A DNA stretch of 64,000 nucleotides from an uncultured Clostridia bacterium. Its GTDB lineage: Bacteria; Bacillota; Clostridia; Christensenellales; UBA1242. This document shows positions 52,190-60,192 of this stretch, one piece after another. Location of the stretch: NCBI GenBank assembly GCA_934777505.1, contig CAKVNM010000002.1, forward strand, positions 137,927 to 201,926, read 5' to 3'. The notes under the pieces were generated by a model. It ran no database searches and was not told the DNA's origin. It saw nothing but the letters and a program-made list of their open reading frames with translations. The first letter of the stretch is position 1. Every line of letters begins with the position of its first letter. A program made the translations under genes and the position numbers.

Positions 52190-52744
52190 TTACTTTTTAA
52201 GTTCTCTCATTGCGTTAATTTGACCAGCAAACTTTGTGAGTTTCTTGTTCATAACTTCGTCAATGTTATGGTCTTTTAGTTGATTTTTTAGGCTTTCAAG
52301 ACTAACATAAACGCTAGCAACATCTTCTGCAACTTTTTCAGCCTTTGTATTAATGTTTTCGTCATCATGTAGTAAAGTGCAAACTTTGTAGTTGATGATT
52401 GCAGAAGTAAGATTTGCCATGTTCCTAATGCATCTGTCATACTTAAATTTGCCTTCGTCAATATTCATAAATGCTTTTTGATTTTCAATCAATTTTTCCA
52501 TATCGTACTTTTCAAAGAAGTGGCACATTTGCTCAATGCAGATGTTAACATCAACATATTCTTCCACTAAGTTTTCGATAATCATTTCGTTGCCTTCATA
52601 CTCTCCGCAAAGCACCTTTCTTTTGTACTTGTTAATCGCAACAGTGAGTTCTGCCATTTCTTCAATACATTGGTCGTATTGAGCAGAAAGCCCCCATAAA
52701 TTTGTTGCCTCGTCATACATTTCTAATCTTTCGTTTTTTGTCAT
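52190..52744 (-). CDS. MazG-like protein with internal duplication
   Basis: 184 residues, all helical. The first half has the MazG/all-alpha NTP pyrophosphohydrolase pattern: E28-E29-x-x-E32 (QCIEEMAELTVAINKYK) and E61-E62-x-x-D65 (LVEEYVDVNICI). Residues 101-155 repeat the same unit (KYDRCIRNMANLTSAIINYK) but the metal ligands have become R107, N108, N111 and S144. One active and one decayed unit in a single chain could build a pseudo-dimer. SD TTTGGAGGTAACC. Catalysis is not shown. Confidence 0.72.
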   Translation of the reverse strand: MTKNERLEMYDEATNLWGLSAQYDQCIEEMAELTVAINKYKRKVLCGEYEGNEMIIENLVEEYVDVNICIEQMCHFFEKYDMEKLIENQKAFMNIDEGKFKYDRCIRNMANLTSAIINYKVCTLLHDDENINTKAEKVAEDVASVYVSLESLKNQLKDHNIDEVMNKKLTKFAGQINAMRELKK

Positions 52745-52764
52745 TTTCGGTTACCTCCAAAGAG

Positions 52765-52794
52765 AATATAGCACATCAAAAATCCATCTGTCAA
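52765..52794 (-). promoter_or_regulatory. Promoter of the MazG-like gene
   Basis: Minus strand TTGACA (52789-52794), 18-bp spacer, TATATT (52765-52770). Confidence 0.65.
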
Positions 52795-52923
52795 ACATTT
52801 GTTCTAAAAATTTTAAATTATTTTTTCTCTAATTTTTGCCCATGATTTTTCCAAATTTTGTTTGTCAAAATCTTGCTTTAAGCAAGGCTTTAATATTGTT
52901 TACAAGCAATTTTTGTTTAACAC

Positions 52924-52952
52924 TTGACTAATTTAAAAAAAAGATATATACT
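52924..52952 (+). promoter_or_regulatory. Promoter of tRNA-Arg(ACG)
   Basis: TTGACT (52924-52929), 17-bp spacer, TATACT (52947-52952). Confidence 0.75.
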
Positions 52953-53017
52953 AACAAAGTTTTGAATGATTGCTAAAAAAATTTCACGGTCATTCAATCG
53001 CAAGTTTAATTTAATAT

Positions 53018-53094
53018 GCGCTGTTAGCTCAATTGGATAGAGCGTTGGTCTACGGAACCAAAGGTTGGGGATTCGAGCTCCTCACGGCGCACCA
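53018..53094 (+). tRNA. tRNA-Arg (anticodon ACG)
   Basis: Acceptor GCGCTGT/ACGGCGC, D arm GCTC...GAGC, anticodon stem TTGGT/ACCAA with loop CTACGGA (ACG), T arm GGGGA-TTCGAGC-TCCTC-like, encoded CCA. Reads CGU/CGC/CGA after inosine modification. Confidence 0.93.
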
Positions 53095-53102
53095 GTAAGT
53101 AT

Positions 53103-53140
53103 AATCAGTTGAACAACCAAAAAGGTTCAGCTGATTTTTT
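53103..53140 (+). terminator. Terminator of tRNA-Arg(ACG)
   Basis: Imperfect stem AATCAG...CTGATT extended by GAAC/GTTC-type pairing, followed by TTTTTT. Confidence 0.75.
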
Positions 53141-53246
53141 ATGACATTGGATTGTGACGAAAGATTAGAGTTGTGTGCTAGTTTAAAGCGAGAAATTCTT
53201 GCGGTTTAATCATTAGTTGGTGTTTTAAGTTTAGTTTAGGTTACTA

Positions 53247-53882
53247 CTATTTCTTTGCGTTTTTATTTTTAAGGTAGTTTTGTATAAAGGCGTCAAACTG
53301 AGATTTTAATTTGATTTCGTTTGGGTCGGTGTAGAATTTGTTTCGCTTTTTTAACATTTGCAATCTTTCATAGCGATAGTGAGCCGAAATTTCGCTAACA
53401 TGGCAGAGCGATGAAAGTTCTTGTTCGCTCGAAATTTTGCATTCTAGCAAAACGCACATGGGCATTAAAAGTCTTGCAGCAAACATATTTGCTTCCTGCT
53501 CACGATTTTCAATTGGAACATTAAAGTGGTTTAGAACAATATGACCAATTTCGTGAGCAATTGTAAATCTTTGGACGCTCATTGGAATTTGGTCATTGTA
53601 AAAAATTATGTAGTTGTCTGTGCCTAGTTGTTGAGTAAATCCGTGATTAAGTTCCATGATAGAATCGTATTCGCTAAAATTTAGGTCTTTTAATTTTGAA
53701 TATCGCACGGTTTTCCAGCAGTTGTTTTGAACAATTTTAGACAAGTTGACCGGCAGAGTGGAAATAGTGTTTTCGATTATAAAATCTCTTGCAATGTGAC
53801 TGATTAGAAAGTATTTTTGTTTGGAGAGATAGTTGAATTTGCTGTTTGTTTCTGCACTAGTACTTGTTCGTCCAATAATCAT
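53247..53882 (-). CDS. ImmA/IrrE-family metallopeptidase
   Basis: 211 residues, M78 family. The zinc motif is in FTIAHEIGHIVLNH, and EQEANMFAARLLMP supplies the downstream glutamate. Such peptidases cut or relieve a cognate XRE repressor in mobile elements. The ATG overlaps the stop of the XRE gene (TAATG), so both are translationally coupled, the classic ImmR/ImmA pairing though here in separate neighbouring genes with the repressor first. Confidence 0.88.
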   Translation of the reverse strand: MIIGRTSTSAETNSKFNYLSKQKYFLISHIARDFIIENTISTLPVNLSKIVQNNCWKTVRYSKLKDLNFSEYDSIMELNHGFTQQLGTDNYIIFYNDQIPMSVQRFTIAHEIGHIVLNHFNVPIENREQEANMFAARLLMPMCVLLECKISSEQELSSLCHVSEISAHYRYERLQMLKKRNKFYTDPNEIKLKSQFDAFIQNYLKNKNAKK

Positions 53883-54199
53883 TATTTTTCTTCGCTAGAA
53901 ACCAATGTTTCGGCAAGATGATAGATGGCTTCGAGTTTGTCTTCGGTCAAAGCAAAACTTGTGTATGAACCGTTTCTGCCAATGATTGTTATTGTGTTTG
54001 AATTGTCGTTGCCAAGCAAGTAGTCGATTGAAACATGAAACAAGTTTGAGATTTTTAGCAAGATGTCATAGTCAGGCTCTCGCTTGTCCAGTTCCCACAG
54101 TCCAATAGCACCAGTGGACACCCCCAGTGTTTCGGCTAATTTTGATTGGGTTAACTGATTTTGTTGCCTAAGCATTTTTAATTTTTCGCCAATTTTCAT
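53882..54199 (-). CDS. XRE-family repressor
   Basis: 105 residues, start from TTTAGAGGTACTT. The HTH is canonical: KLKMLRQQNQLTQSKLAETLGVSTGAIGLWELDKREPDYDILLKIS. The C-terminal 40 residues are a short dimerisation part. Its promoter (54230-54258) overlaps an inverted repeat, suggesting autoregulation. Divergent from a phage-type sigma-like gene. Confidence 0.9.
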   Translation of the reverse strand: MKIGEKLKMLRQQNQLTQSKLAETLGVSTGAIGLWELDKREPDYDILLKISNLFHVSIDYLLGNDNSNTITIIGRNGSYTSFALTEDKLEAIYHLAETLVSSEEK

Positions 54200-54219
54200 A
54201 AGTACCTCTAAAAATTTAT

Positions 54220-54258
54220 TTACAATCAAATTATAACAGATTGTAATAAAGAATGCAA
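54220..54258 (-). promoter_or_regulatory. XRE promoter with overlapping operator-like inverted repeat
   Basis: Minus strand TTGCAT (54253-54258), 17-bp spacer, TATAAT (54230-54235). TTACAATC (54220-54227) and GATTGTAA (54239-54246) form an inverted repeat enclosing the -10. Related words (TGTAATAA, TGCAACA) recur at 54242-54259 and 54296-54313 toward the divergent gene. Confidence 0.6.
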
Positions 54259-54383
54259 CAAAAACACCAAAAAAAGCCTATTTTTATTAAAAATTGCAAC
54301 AAAATGTAATAAATTATACAAAATATAATAAAATCGTTTTGTTATTTTTTTGTATTGTGCTAAATATTATTTGCGAGGTACTT

Positions 54384-54809
54384 ATGAAAAAAGAACTAAT
54401 CAAAGAATTGGAAGATTACAAATACGAATATCAATATTTTATTGAAAAATCCAAAGAGATTGAAAAGTTAAAGCAAGAAATCCAAAAATCGTTTGCTAGA
54501 CTTAGGGAACTCAAACAAACAGATTTTGATGTTAACGACTTAAATGCTCAAATAAAGATTATTTTAGACAAACAGTCAAAAGAAGAAAACGCTTTGCTAT
54601 CCATTCTGGCTCAAAAGCAAAAAATCGAAAAGAACATTGAAAATTTGCCTCAGCCTTACAAAAATATCTTCTTTTTAAAGTATATAAGCCTTAAAACTTT
54701 TGATGAGATTGCTCTAAAAATGAATTACTCCACCAAACGAATTTATCAACTACACAAAAAGGGCATTGAAATTTATTGTGACAACTACGACCAAACTTTT
54801 GCGCTGTAA
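54384..54809 (+). CDS. Sigma-70 region-4-like protein (phage DUF1492/ArpU type)
   Basis: 141 residues, SD TTGCGAGGTACTT. A long coiled-coil N-terminal half (about 1-75, many Lys/Glu/Gln) is followed by a region-4-like HTH: LPQPYKNIFFLKYISLKTFDEIALKMNYSTKRIYQLHKKG. Such proteins act as late-gene activators in prophages and integrative elements. No other phage gene is near, so with XRE/ImmA it looks like the remnant of a mobile-element control region. Confidence 0.72.
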   Translation: MKKELIKELEDYKYEYQYFIEKSKEIEKLKQEIQKSFARLRELKQTDFDVNDLNAQIKIILDKQSKEENALLSILAQKQKIEKNIENLPQPYKNIFFLKYISLKTFDEIALKMNYSTKRIYQLHKKGIEIYCDNYDQTFAL

Positions 54810-55003
54810 TCATGTTGTATTAGTTGCAAGCAGAGAACAACCAATCAAACAGCCATAAAGTCATGAATAGATAATATAACAGTTGAGATTATTGAATCTC
54901 CGCTAAAATTTCAAAAATCGATTACTTATTTAGCAATACTAATTATGCATAAAAAATCTTAACATACATAAAACATGATAACTTGTAAGTATAAAAAAAT
55001 ATT
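54810..55003. other. Intergenic space, no gene seen
   Basis: About 190 bp between convergent genes, AT-rich; no copy of the tRNA-Arg 3' end (attachment-site repeat) was noticed. Confidence 0.4.
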
Positions 55004-55039
55004 AAAAAAATCCGTCAACATTTTCGAGACGGATTTTTT
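55004..55039 (-). terminator. Terminator of the 55041 GNAT gene
   Basis: Stem AAAATCCGTC/GACGGATTTT with T run on the minus strand. Confidence 0.8.
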
Positions 55040-55040
55040 G

Positions 55041-55568
55041 TTATTCAACTAGTGCGTTTAAGTCTTCGTGATAGTCAAATTTGTATTCTTTTCTTGGGGC
55101 TTCGTTAAAATTGTAGGGTGCGTGTTCAACTTTCAACGCAAGGTTGTGAGAATCAAAGAAAGGTTCTTTGATTGGTTTAAAGCCCATTTTTTTGTGGAAG
55201 TTTTCGGAAACAGTGTTTCCAACATGAACATTGCTTGTAATGTAGTCAAAGCCCTTGCTGTGCTGACCAAGAAACGAATAAAGTGCCTTGCCAACGCCCA
55301 TGTGCTTGTAGTGATTGTCGACCGCAACTTGCATAACATAAACGCTGTTTAATAGTAGCCCAGTTTTTGCAACAAGTGCGTAGCCGATAACTTTTGTTCC
55401 GCATTTTGCAAGCAGAGCATAGTCATAAGGCAAAACGCCGTAGCATCTAAGTTGCCCACCATTGTCAATATAGTTTTCGTCATTAATTCTGGCGACTTCC
55501 CTTTCTTCGGTGCTATCGAGTTTTTTAATGCATCTTACACTAAAAACATCTTTTGTTAAAAAAGCCAT
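55041..55568 (-). CDS. GNAT N-acetyltransferase
   Basis: 175 residues. Core GNAT elements: VIGYALVAKTGLLLNSVYVMQVAVDNHYKHMGVGKALYSFLGQH with the CoA loop HYKHMGVGKAL, then ITSNVHVGNTVSENFHKKMGFKPI. The N-terminus recalls RimI-like enzymes. Substrate unknown. An SD (AGAGGTGATATT) precedes MAFLTKDVF. Confidence 0.82.
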   Translation of the reverse strand: MAFLTKDVFSVRCIKKLDSTEEREVARINDENYIDNGGQLRCYGVLPYDYALLAKCGTKVIGYALVAKTGLLLNSVYVMQVAVDNHYKHMGVGKALYSFLGQHSKGFDYITSNVHVGNTVSENFHKKMGFKPIKEPFFDSHNLALKVEHAPYNFNEAPRKEYKFDYHEDLNALVE

Positions 55569-55627
55569 AATATCACCTCTTATTATTATTTTATAAAATT
55601 ACACAATTTTTGTCAATATTAAAATTA

Positions 55628-55655
55628 TCATATTGCCCCGAATTATTCATATTAT
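55628..55655 (+). promoter_or_regulatory. Sigma-E-like promoter of the DUF11 gene; overlapping palindrome
   Basis: TCATATT (55628-55634), 13-bp spacer, CATATTAT (55648-55655), close to sporulation sigma-E consensus (-10 matches 6 of 8). ATTCATATTATGAAT (55645-55659) is also a perfect palindrome, so an operator reading is possible. Confidence 0.35.
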
Positions 55656-55691
55656 GAATTAGGCGTAGTGCCAAAGATAAAGGAGAAAAAT

Positions 55692-56459
55692 ATGTCAAAA
55701 ATTACTAATCAATCCACTTTAACATCAAAATATAGCCTGCCAGACGGCTCGGAAAAAGAAAACACAACACTCAGCAATGTTTCAACAACGCTCAACATGA
55801 CAACTGAGTTTTTAAAAGAGCGTTCTTCGTCAAAAGATTTTGGACTTGCAAAAGATGAACTTTTGCAAACTCTGGTTTTAACCAACAACACCGAATACGA
55901 TATCTTTAATGTAAGCATAACCGATACAATCGGCGAAGGTGCAACATTCAAACAAGGCACTGTTAGCATAGACGGAGAAACAAAACCCGACCTTGACCCA
56001 ACAGCAACCATCACGCTAGAAAATAACATTTCGGCAAACAGTTCGGTTACAATCATGTATACAATCACGATTGACGAAGCAGTTTCTGTTCAGTCGGTCG
56101 ACACAATTTCCAGCGTGACTTATTCTATCAACGAAGTCACCGACCTAACCGAGCAGTCAAACAAAGTTACGATAGCAATCGAAACCGAAAACATTACAAT
56201 CAAAAAAACATCAAATGTTACGGCTGTTATTTCTGGTCAAACAATTATGTTCCAAAATGTCATCAAAAACGAAGGCGACATCATAAACACAAATCTGTTC
56301 TTCAAAGACCCAATCCCAGAAGGCACAACTTTTGTTACGGGTAGCGTAAAGGTTAACCAAGAAGAAAAAGCGGATTTCGACCCAGCAGTTGGATTTAATC
56401 TTGACGACTTAAACCCAAATGGCGAAATCACTGTCACATTTGAAGTTAAGGTAGATTAA
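55692..56459 (+). CDS. DUF11-repeat protein
   Basis: 255 residues, SD AAAGGAGAAAAAT. Two tandem DUF11-type beta domains: first with LVLTNNTEYDIFNVSITDTIGEG and SVTIMYTITIDE, second with VIKNEGDIINTNLFFKDPIPEG and VTFEVKVD. It lacks a signal peptide and anchor. In spore formers similar proteins are assembled in coat/exosporium layers from the mother cell; this role is inferred from context. A 67-codon frame begins 1 bp after its stop. Confidence 0.8.
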   Translation: MSKITNQSTLTSKYSLPDGSEKENTTLSNVSTTLNMTTEFLKERSSSKDFGLAKDELLQTLVLTNNTEYDIFNVSITDTIGEGATFKQGTVSIDGETKPDLDPTATITLENNISANSSVTIMYTITIDEAVSVQSVDTISSVTYSINEVTDLTEQSNKVTIAIETENITIKKTSNVTAVISGQTIMFQNVIKNEGDIINTNLFFKDPIPEGTTFVTGSVKVNQEEKADFDPAVGFNLDDLNPNGEITVTFEVKVD

Positions 56460-56460
56460 T

Positions 56461-56664
56461 ATGAAAAAAATATCATCGCAGGCGATGTTAAATTGCAAAC
56501 AAAACGGAATTGAAAAGTCATATAAAAGTAATGCACTCGAAATCTTTGTGATTGACAAGCCAAAAATAACCGTGGCTGTAAAAGATGATTGCAATTTTTT
56601 GCCACGATGTGACTGTAATATTATGTTAAAACTTTTACTGCTTTTAACATTTGGAAAGTTTTAG
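56461..56664 (+). CDS. Small protein downstream of the DUF11 gene, 67 aa
   Basis: Begins 1 bp after the DUF11 stop, so probably translationally coupled; only a weak GGTAGATTA leader. The sequence has a Lys-rich start, VIDKPKITVAVKDDCNF, CDC near residue 50, and a hydrophobic end (MLKLLLLLTFGKF). It could be a degraded DUF11 copy or a true small protein. Family unknown. Confidence 0.45.
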   Translation: MKKISSQAMLNCKQNGIEKSYKSNALEIFVIDKPKITVAVKDDCNFLPRCDCNIMLKLLLLLTFGKF

Positions 56665-56701
56665 TTAAAAACTTTGACCTTTTTTGACTGTTTGTTGTTT
56701 A

Positions 56702-56729
56702 ACACTAATTCAGCCACTATCATAAAATA
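56702..56729 (+). promoter_or_regulatory. Sigma-K-like promoter of the holin-like gene
   Basis: AC (56702-56703), 17-bp spacer, CATAAAATA (56721-56729): full match to AC-N16/17-CATANNNTA. Such a short consensus can arise by chance in AT-rich DNA. Confidence 0.35.
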
Positions 56730-56780
56730 AAGTGACTTAGTTTTTACAAAAAATTAAGTTATAAAAAGGGAGATAAACTT

Positions 56781-57173
56781 ATGAATAGTTTGGAAATTGT
56801 CAGTGTGCCTGTGATTACAACTGTTGTGACAACCGTAATTGCACTTGTTAGACATGCTATAAAAAAGACTGATGATTTTGACCGATTTATTCCTCTAATT
56901 TGTGCTTTGCTTGGAGTGGTTATGGGACTTGCGATTTTCTACACAATCCCAAAACTAATTCCAGCAGAAAACTTACTAGAAGCCATCTTTATTGGCGGAG
57001 CAAGTGGTTTGTCGGCAACTGGTGTTCATCAAATTTTTGTTCAAGCCAAAACATATAGACAAGAAAAAAAGAACAAAAAAGACGCAGAAGAAAAAGAGAA
57101 AATAGAAGTTACTGATACTAATTCTCAAATCAAAGAAGAATCTAGTGAGCCAAACGATGTTAGTGATAAGTAG
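56781..57173 (+). CDS. Holin-like membrane protein
   Basis: 130 residues, SD AAAGGGAGATAAACTT. Helices at about 5-25 and 38-57, then a third amphipathic one with the phage-holin-type GGASGLSATGVHQ (about 73-85), and a charged tail (QEKKNKKDAEEKEKIE). Phage holins of the 5_2/LLH type have this plan. No endolysin is nearby, so a host role (spore or envelope) is possible. Confidence 0.65.
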   Translation: MNSLEIVSVPVITTVVTTVIALVRHAIKKTDDFDRFIPLICALLGVVMGLAIFYTIPKLIPAENLLEAIFIGGASGLSATGVHQIFVQAKTYRQEKKNKKDAEEKEKIEVTDTNSQIKEESSEPNDVSDK

Positions 57174-57188
57174 GCTAATTTCATTAGC

Positions 57189-57219
57189 AAAAAAGTCAGG
57201 TTTAGTCCTGACTTTTTTG
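57189..57219. terminator. Bidirectional terminator between holin-like and collagen-like genes
   Basis: Stem AAAAGTCAGG/CCTGACTTTT with A and T runs. Confidence 0.85.
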
Positions 57220-57240
57220 TTGAAACATATTATCATTAAC

Positions 57241-57912
57241 TTATTCAAGTTCGCCCATTTTTTGAATAACCAAGTAGGTGTTAGTATAGGTTGTTGTTGC
57301 AGACGCTGTTGTTGTAATGCCAATCTCGGCTGGGGTTTCTGCTTCGTACAAAAAGTTGCCGTTAACACTCGTTGTTGTATTTCCACTAACCGTTAACCTT
57401 GTTTGTGCTTCTGGTGTGGAGTTAATCGAAAGCACAACGCTTGGACTATCTCCTGCACCAGTGCTTGTAATTTGCGAGCCGTAGTGAATTAGGTAGAAGC
57501 CTGTTTCCAGTGTAACCGTGTTTTCACCAGTGTTTAAAACAATATCCTCTTGGTCGGTTGGATATTCTCTTAGTAATGTTAACACTGGTTGAGTGTTGGT
57601 TGCACTTGCACTCGTAAATTCTGCTGTTGTTATTGTGCTAGCCCCTGTTGGACCAGTAGGACCAGTTGCACCCGTAGCCCCAGTAGGGCCAGTAGCCCCT
57701 GTTGCGCCAGTTGGTCCAGTTGGACCAGTCACACCAGTAACGCCCGTTGGTCCTGTTGCTCCCGTAGCGCCGGTAGCACCCGTTGGACCTACAATCACGC
57801 CTGTTGGATAGACGATACTCGTAAAGTTTGCACTGGTTCGGTTGCATCTGTTGCACCTGTTACATCGGTTGCAAGTTGTTCCAAACCCGAATAAATCAAA
57901 AAAACAACTCAT
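57241..57912 (-). CDS. Collagen-like (BclA-type) protein
   Basis: 223 residues, SD AAAGGAGAAAACT. N-terminus has CNRCNRCNRCNR, a tandem Cys-Asn-Arg repeat; then about 17 Gly-X-Y triplets (GPTGATG, GVTGPTG; residues 42-92), then a C-terminal beta domain of about 130 residues like a BclA head (ETGFYLIHYGSQI). It is a second collagen-like protein next to that at 44095, with a different N-terminus. A full sigma-K-like promoter lies upstream, in line with exosporium/coat location; this is inference. Confidence 0.85.
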   Translation of the reverse strand: MSCFFDLFGFGTTCNRCNRCNRCNRTSANFTSIVYPTGVIVGPTGATGATGATGPTGVTGVTGPTGPTGATGATGPTGATGATGPTGPTGASTITTAEFTSASATNTQPVLTLLREYPTDQEDIVLNTGENTVTLETGFYLIHYGSQITSTGAGDSPSVVLSINSTPEAQTRLTVSGNTTTSVNGNFLYEAETPAEIGITTTASATTTYTNTYLVIQKMGELE

Positions 57913-57951
57913 ATAGTTTTCTCCTTTGATTAGCGATTTTCTCGCCTATAA

Positions 57952-57979
57952 TATTGTATGAATAAGCACACAAAATTGT
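57952..57979 (-). promoter_or_regulatory. Sigma-K-like promoter of the collagen-like gene
   Basis: Minus strand AC (57978-57979), 17-bp spacer, CATACAATA (57952-57960): full match to AC-N16/17-CATANNNTA, 40 bp before the ATG. Confidence 0.45.
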
Positions 57980-58045
57980 TTTATGCCGTCAAATTGTTTG
58001 AGTAAAATTCTGCTTTTTGCTAATATTATATTAAGGAGAATTTAT

Positions 58046-58804
58046 ATGATAAAATATGATTTTAGTAACAGAGTGGCACTCGTTACTGGTTCTAGTTCGG
58101 GGATAGGTAAAGGCATTGCCGAGGCGCTTTGTCAGGCGGGTGCAACCGTAATTTTAAATAGCGTAGAAACCGACCCAATGCTAGAACAGACTTTTGACGA
58201 GTTCAAGCAAAAGGGCTACAAAGTTTTTCCAATATTTGCCGATGTTAGCAAGGAAAATCAGGTTAAACAAATGTTTGAAACAATCAAAAAGGAGTTTGGC
58301 AGACTCGACTATCTTTGCAACAATGCGGGCATTGCCATTAACAATTCGCTAGAAGATAATATTCAAGGCACTTGGGATAAGGTTTTGGAAGTCAACTTGA
58401 TGGGCAAAATGCTTTGCATCAAGCACGCAATTCCACTTTTAAAACAGAGTGATAGTCCTAGGATTGTTAACACTTCGTCAAGACTCGGCACAAAGCCAAT
58501 CAAAAATAGTAGTGCATATTGTTGTTCTCAAGCAGGCATTTTGATGCTTACAAAATGTGCGGGACTCGAACTCGCTCACTACGGAATTAGAGTCAACGCC
58601 GTTAGCCCAGCACTAACACTCACTCCGCTATCTTTAAAAAAGTATTCCAAACAGGAAATCGAAGCCTTTTCCAAGCAAAACCCACTTGGCAGAGTCGGCG
58701 AGATTGAAGACACCGTCAACGCAGTGCTTTTCCTTCTAAGCGAAGAATCTTCGTTTATCACTGGCGAAAGTTTGGAAGTTAGCGGTGGCAATCTGTTGAT
58801 TTAA
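58046..58804 (+). CDS. Short-chain dehydrogenase/reductase lacking catalytic lysine
   Basis: 252 residues, SD TTAAGGAGAATTT. Rossmann glycine motif GSSSGIG (15-21), DV at 66-67, CNNAG (91-95), catalytic S144/S145 and Y158. The YxxxK motif reads Y158-C-C-S-Q162, so the lysine that lowers the tyrosine pKa is glutamine (CAA, one base from AAA). Fold and cofactor site look intact (IRVNAVSPA, LEVSGG near the end). Either a weak/altered enzyme or a non-catalytic protein. Confidence 0.88.
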   Translation: MIKYDFSNRVALVTGSSSGIGKGIAEALCQAGATVILNSVETDPMLEQTFDEFKQKGYKVFPIFADVSKENQVKQMFETIKKEFGRLDYLCNNAGIAINNSLEDNIQGTWDKVLEVNLMGKMLCIKHAIPLLKQSDSPRIVNTSSRLGTKPIKNSSAYCCSQAGILMLTKCAGLELAHYGIRVNAVSPALTLTPLSLKKYSKQEIEAFSKQNPLGRVGEIEDTVNAVLFLLSEESSFITGESLEVSGGNLLI

Positions 58805-58940
58805 TTCTTTTAATGCTCAATAAACATTATTTGATGTGACTCAAAAACTATTATTTAAAGGAGTAAATATTTTTATTTTCTTAATATTACTCAATAAGGT
58901 TTTTGATAAATTATTTTTATATAGCAGTTAATTTACTCAC

Positions 58941-58972
58941 AAAAAAACTTGCACTTAGTCTGCAAGTTTTTT
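58941..58972. terminator. Bidirectional terminator
   Basis: Stem AAAACTTGCA/TGCAAGTTTT (58944-58953, 58961-58970) between the SDR and transglutaminase-like genes. Confidence 0.8.
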
Positions 58973-59044
58973 ATTATTCTAAACAATTGTTAATTATATA
59001 GTTTTAATCTATTTGCTCCAATTTTTTGTTTTCTCCAAGTTTAC

Positions 59045-60178
59045 TTAACACGCTAGTTCTTCGGCGTTTTCTTGTGTGGAGTAAAAAATCTTTTCGGCTT
59101 GTTGTTTGCTCAAACAAAGTGTTGGAGAAGAGAGCGTGCTTTTATATCTTCTTCTAACTTGGTCGTCAAAAGACAGTTTTGCCATTTTTTGCATTGTTTG
59201 ATATGTGCTAGCAAAGTCTTTGTTTTCAATGTTTGATAGGGCATAGAAAGCCAGTTTTTCCACTGTTTCTTGTGCTAGTGGAGTAACATCATCGCACGAC
59301 CATTCGCTGTCGGGGTAGAAGTCTTTTGACGAAACATCGCCGTTTGAATTTTTATTGTTTATCGAGTAATATCGAAAGTCATATTTTGATTTGTTGTCTT
59401 CGTGAATATCACTTGGCATTAACAAGTTGCAATAGTTGTAACAGTTGTTAAACTCGTAGAAATCCCAAGTTGGGTCATCATAAAATTCGCCATCTATTCC
59501 GTACTTTTTGTCGACAATGTTGAGTCTTAATCTGCAATGCCAAGAAGTTTCACTTTTTTCAAGGTCATACACGCTCATAGAAATCATATCGCATTTGAGT
59601 TCGGGCATATCAAGCGTGTCAACAATCTCCTTGAATAGTGAAGAACAGCCTGCACAAACAAACTCTGGGTTTTTCATAAATGCACCCGCAAAAAACTGGT
59701 CGTTACTGCTCCATGACTGACTCGTTGAAGCACAATATTTTGAGATAGACGAAGTTTTAAAGTGAATAAAAGCCACGGCTTCGGCTGGCGACATATTTTT
59801 ACTTTTAATTTCACTGCACACTTGATTGATATAACTGTTTGCTTTGATGATTGTTTCCATGTCCCATAATTTTTCAACATATTGTTCGTTGCGGCCAAGC
59901 AACTTGTGGGCTACGATTAGTTTTAGGTCAAACATATTTTTTGTTTGGTCGTAAAACTTTTTTATTTGCGAAAATTCGTTAAAAGGTATGCGTTCGTTTA
60001 GAATTGCCACATTGAGAGTTTTAAGATTTTTTAACTCGTCTTTGCGAGTGCTTATTTGCTTTAAAAGTTCAAATTTTTCGCTAGAATATTCGCTTTTAGA
60101 ATCATTTAGTAGCGAGATTGTAACTTCGTTATTTGTTATATTTGATTGTAGTTCGTCAAAATTTGTTATTTCTTCCAT
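59045..60178 (-). CDS. Transglutaminase-like protein
   Basis: 377 residues. The middle shows a transglutaminase/cysteine-protease order: Cys in VCAGCSSLFKEIVDTL (about 175-190), His in SWHCRLRLNIVDKKYGIDGEF, Asp in YDDPTWDFY. The first 150 residues are helical and the last 70 are helical with KMAKLSFDDQVRRRY. No signal peptide or membrane segment, so probably cytosolic. It follows the 60193 gene by 14 bp in one operon. SD AAGGAATTTTAT, weak. Confidence 0.7.
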   Translation of the reverse strand: MEEITNFDELQSNITNNEVTISLLNDSKSEYSSEKFELLKQISTRKDELKNLKTLNVAILNERIPFNEFSQIKKFYDQTKNMFDLKLIVAHKLLGRNEQYVEKLWDMETIIKANSYINQVCSEIKSKNMSPAEAVAFIHFKTSSISKYCASTSQSWSSNDQFFAGAFMKNPEFVCAGCSSLFKEIVDTLDMPELKCDMISMSVYDLEKSETSWHCRLRLNIVDKKYGIDGEFYDDPTWDFYEFNNCYNYCNLLMPSDIHEDNKSKYDFRYYSINNKNSNGDVSSKDFYPDSEWSCDDVTPLAQETVEKLAFYALSNIENKDFASTYQTMQKMAKLSFDDQVRRRYKSTLSSPTLCLSKQQAEKIFYSTQENAEELAC

Positions 60179-60192
60179 ATAAAATTCCTTGC

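Noticed and set aside
53018..55003. tRNA-Arg as an attachment site of an integrated element
   Set aside because: No second copy of the tRNA 3' end and no integrase were found near the XRE/ImmA/sigma-like genes.
57589..57894. Open frames on the plus strand opposite the second collagen-like gene
   Set aside because: Same cause: repetitive Gly-X-Y codons keep other frames open.
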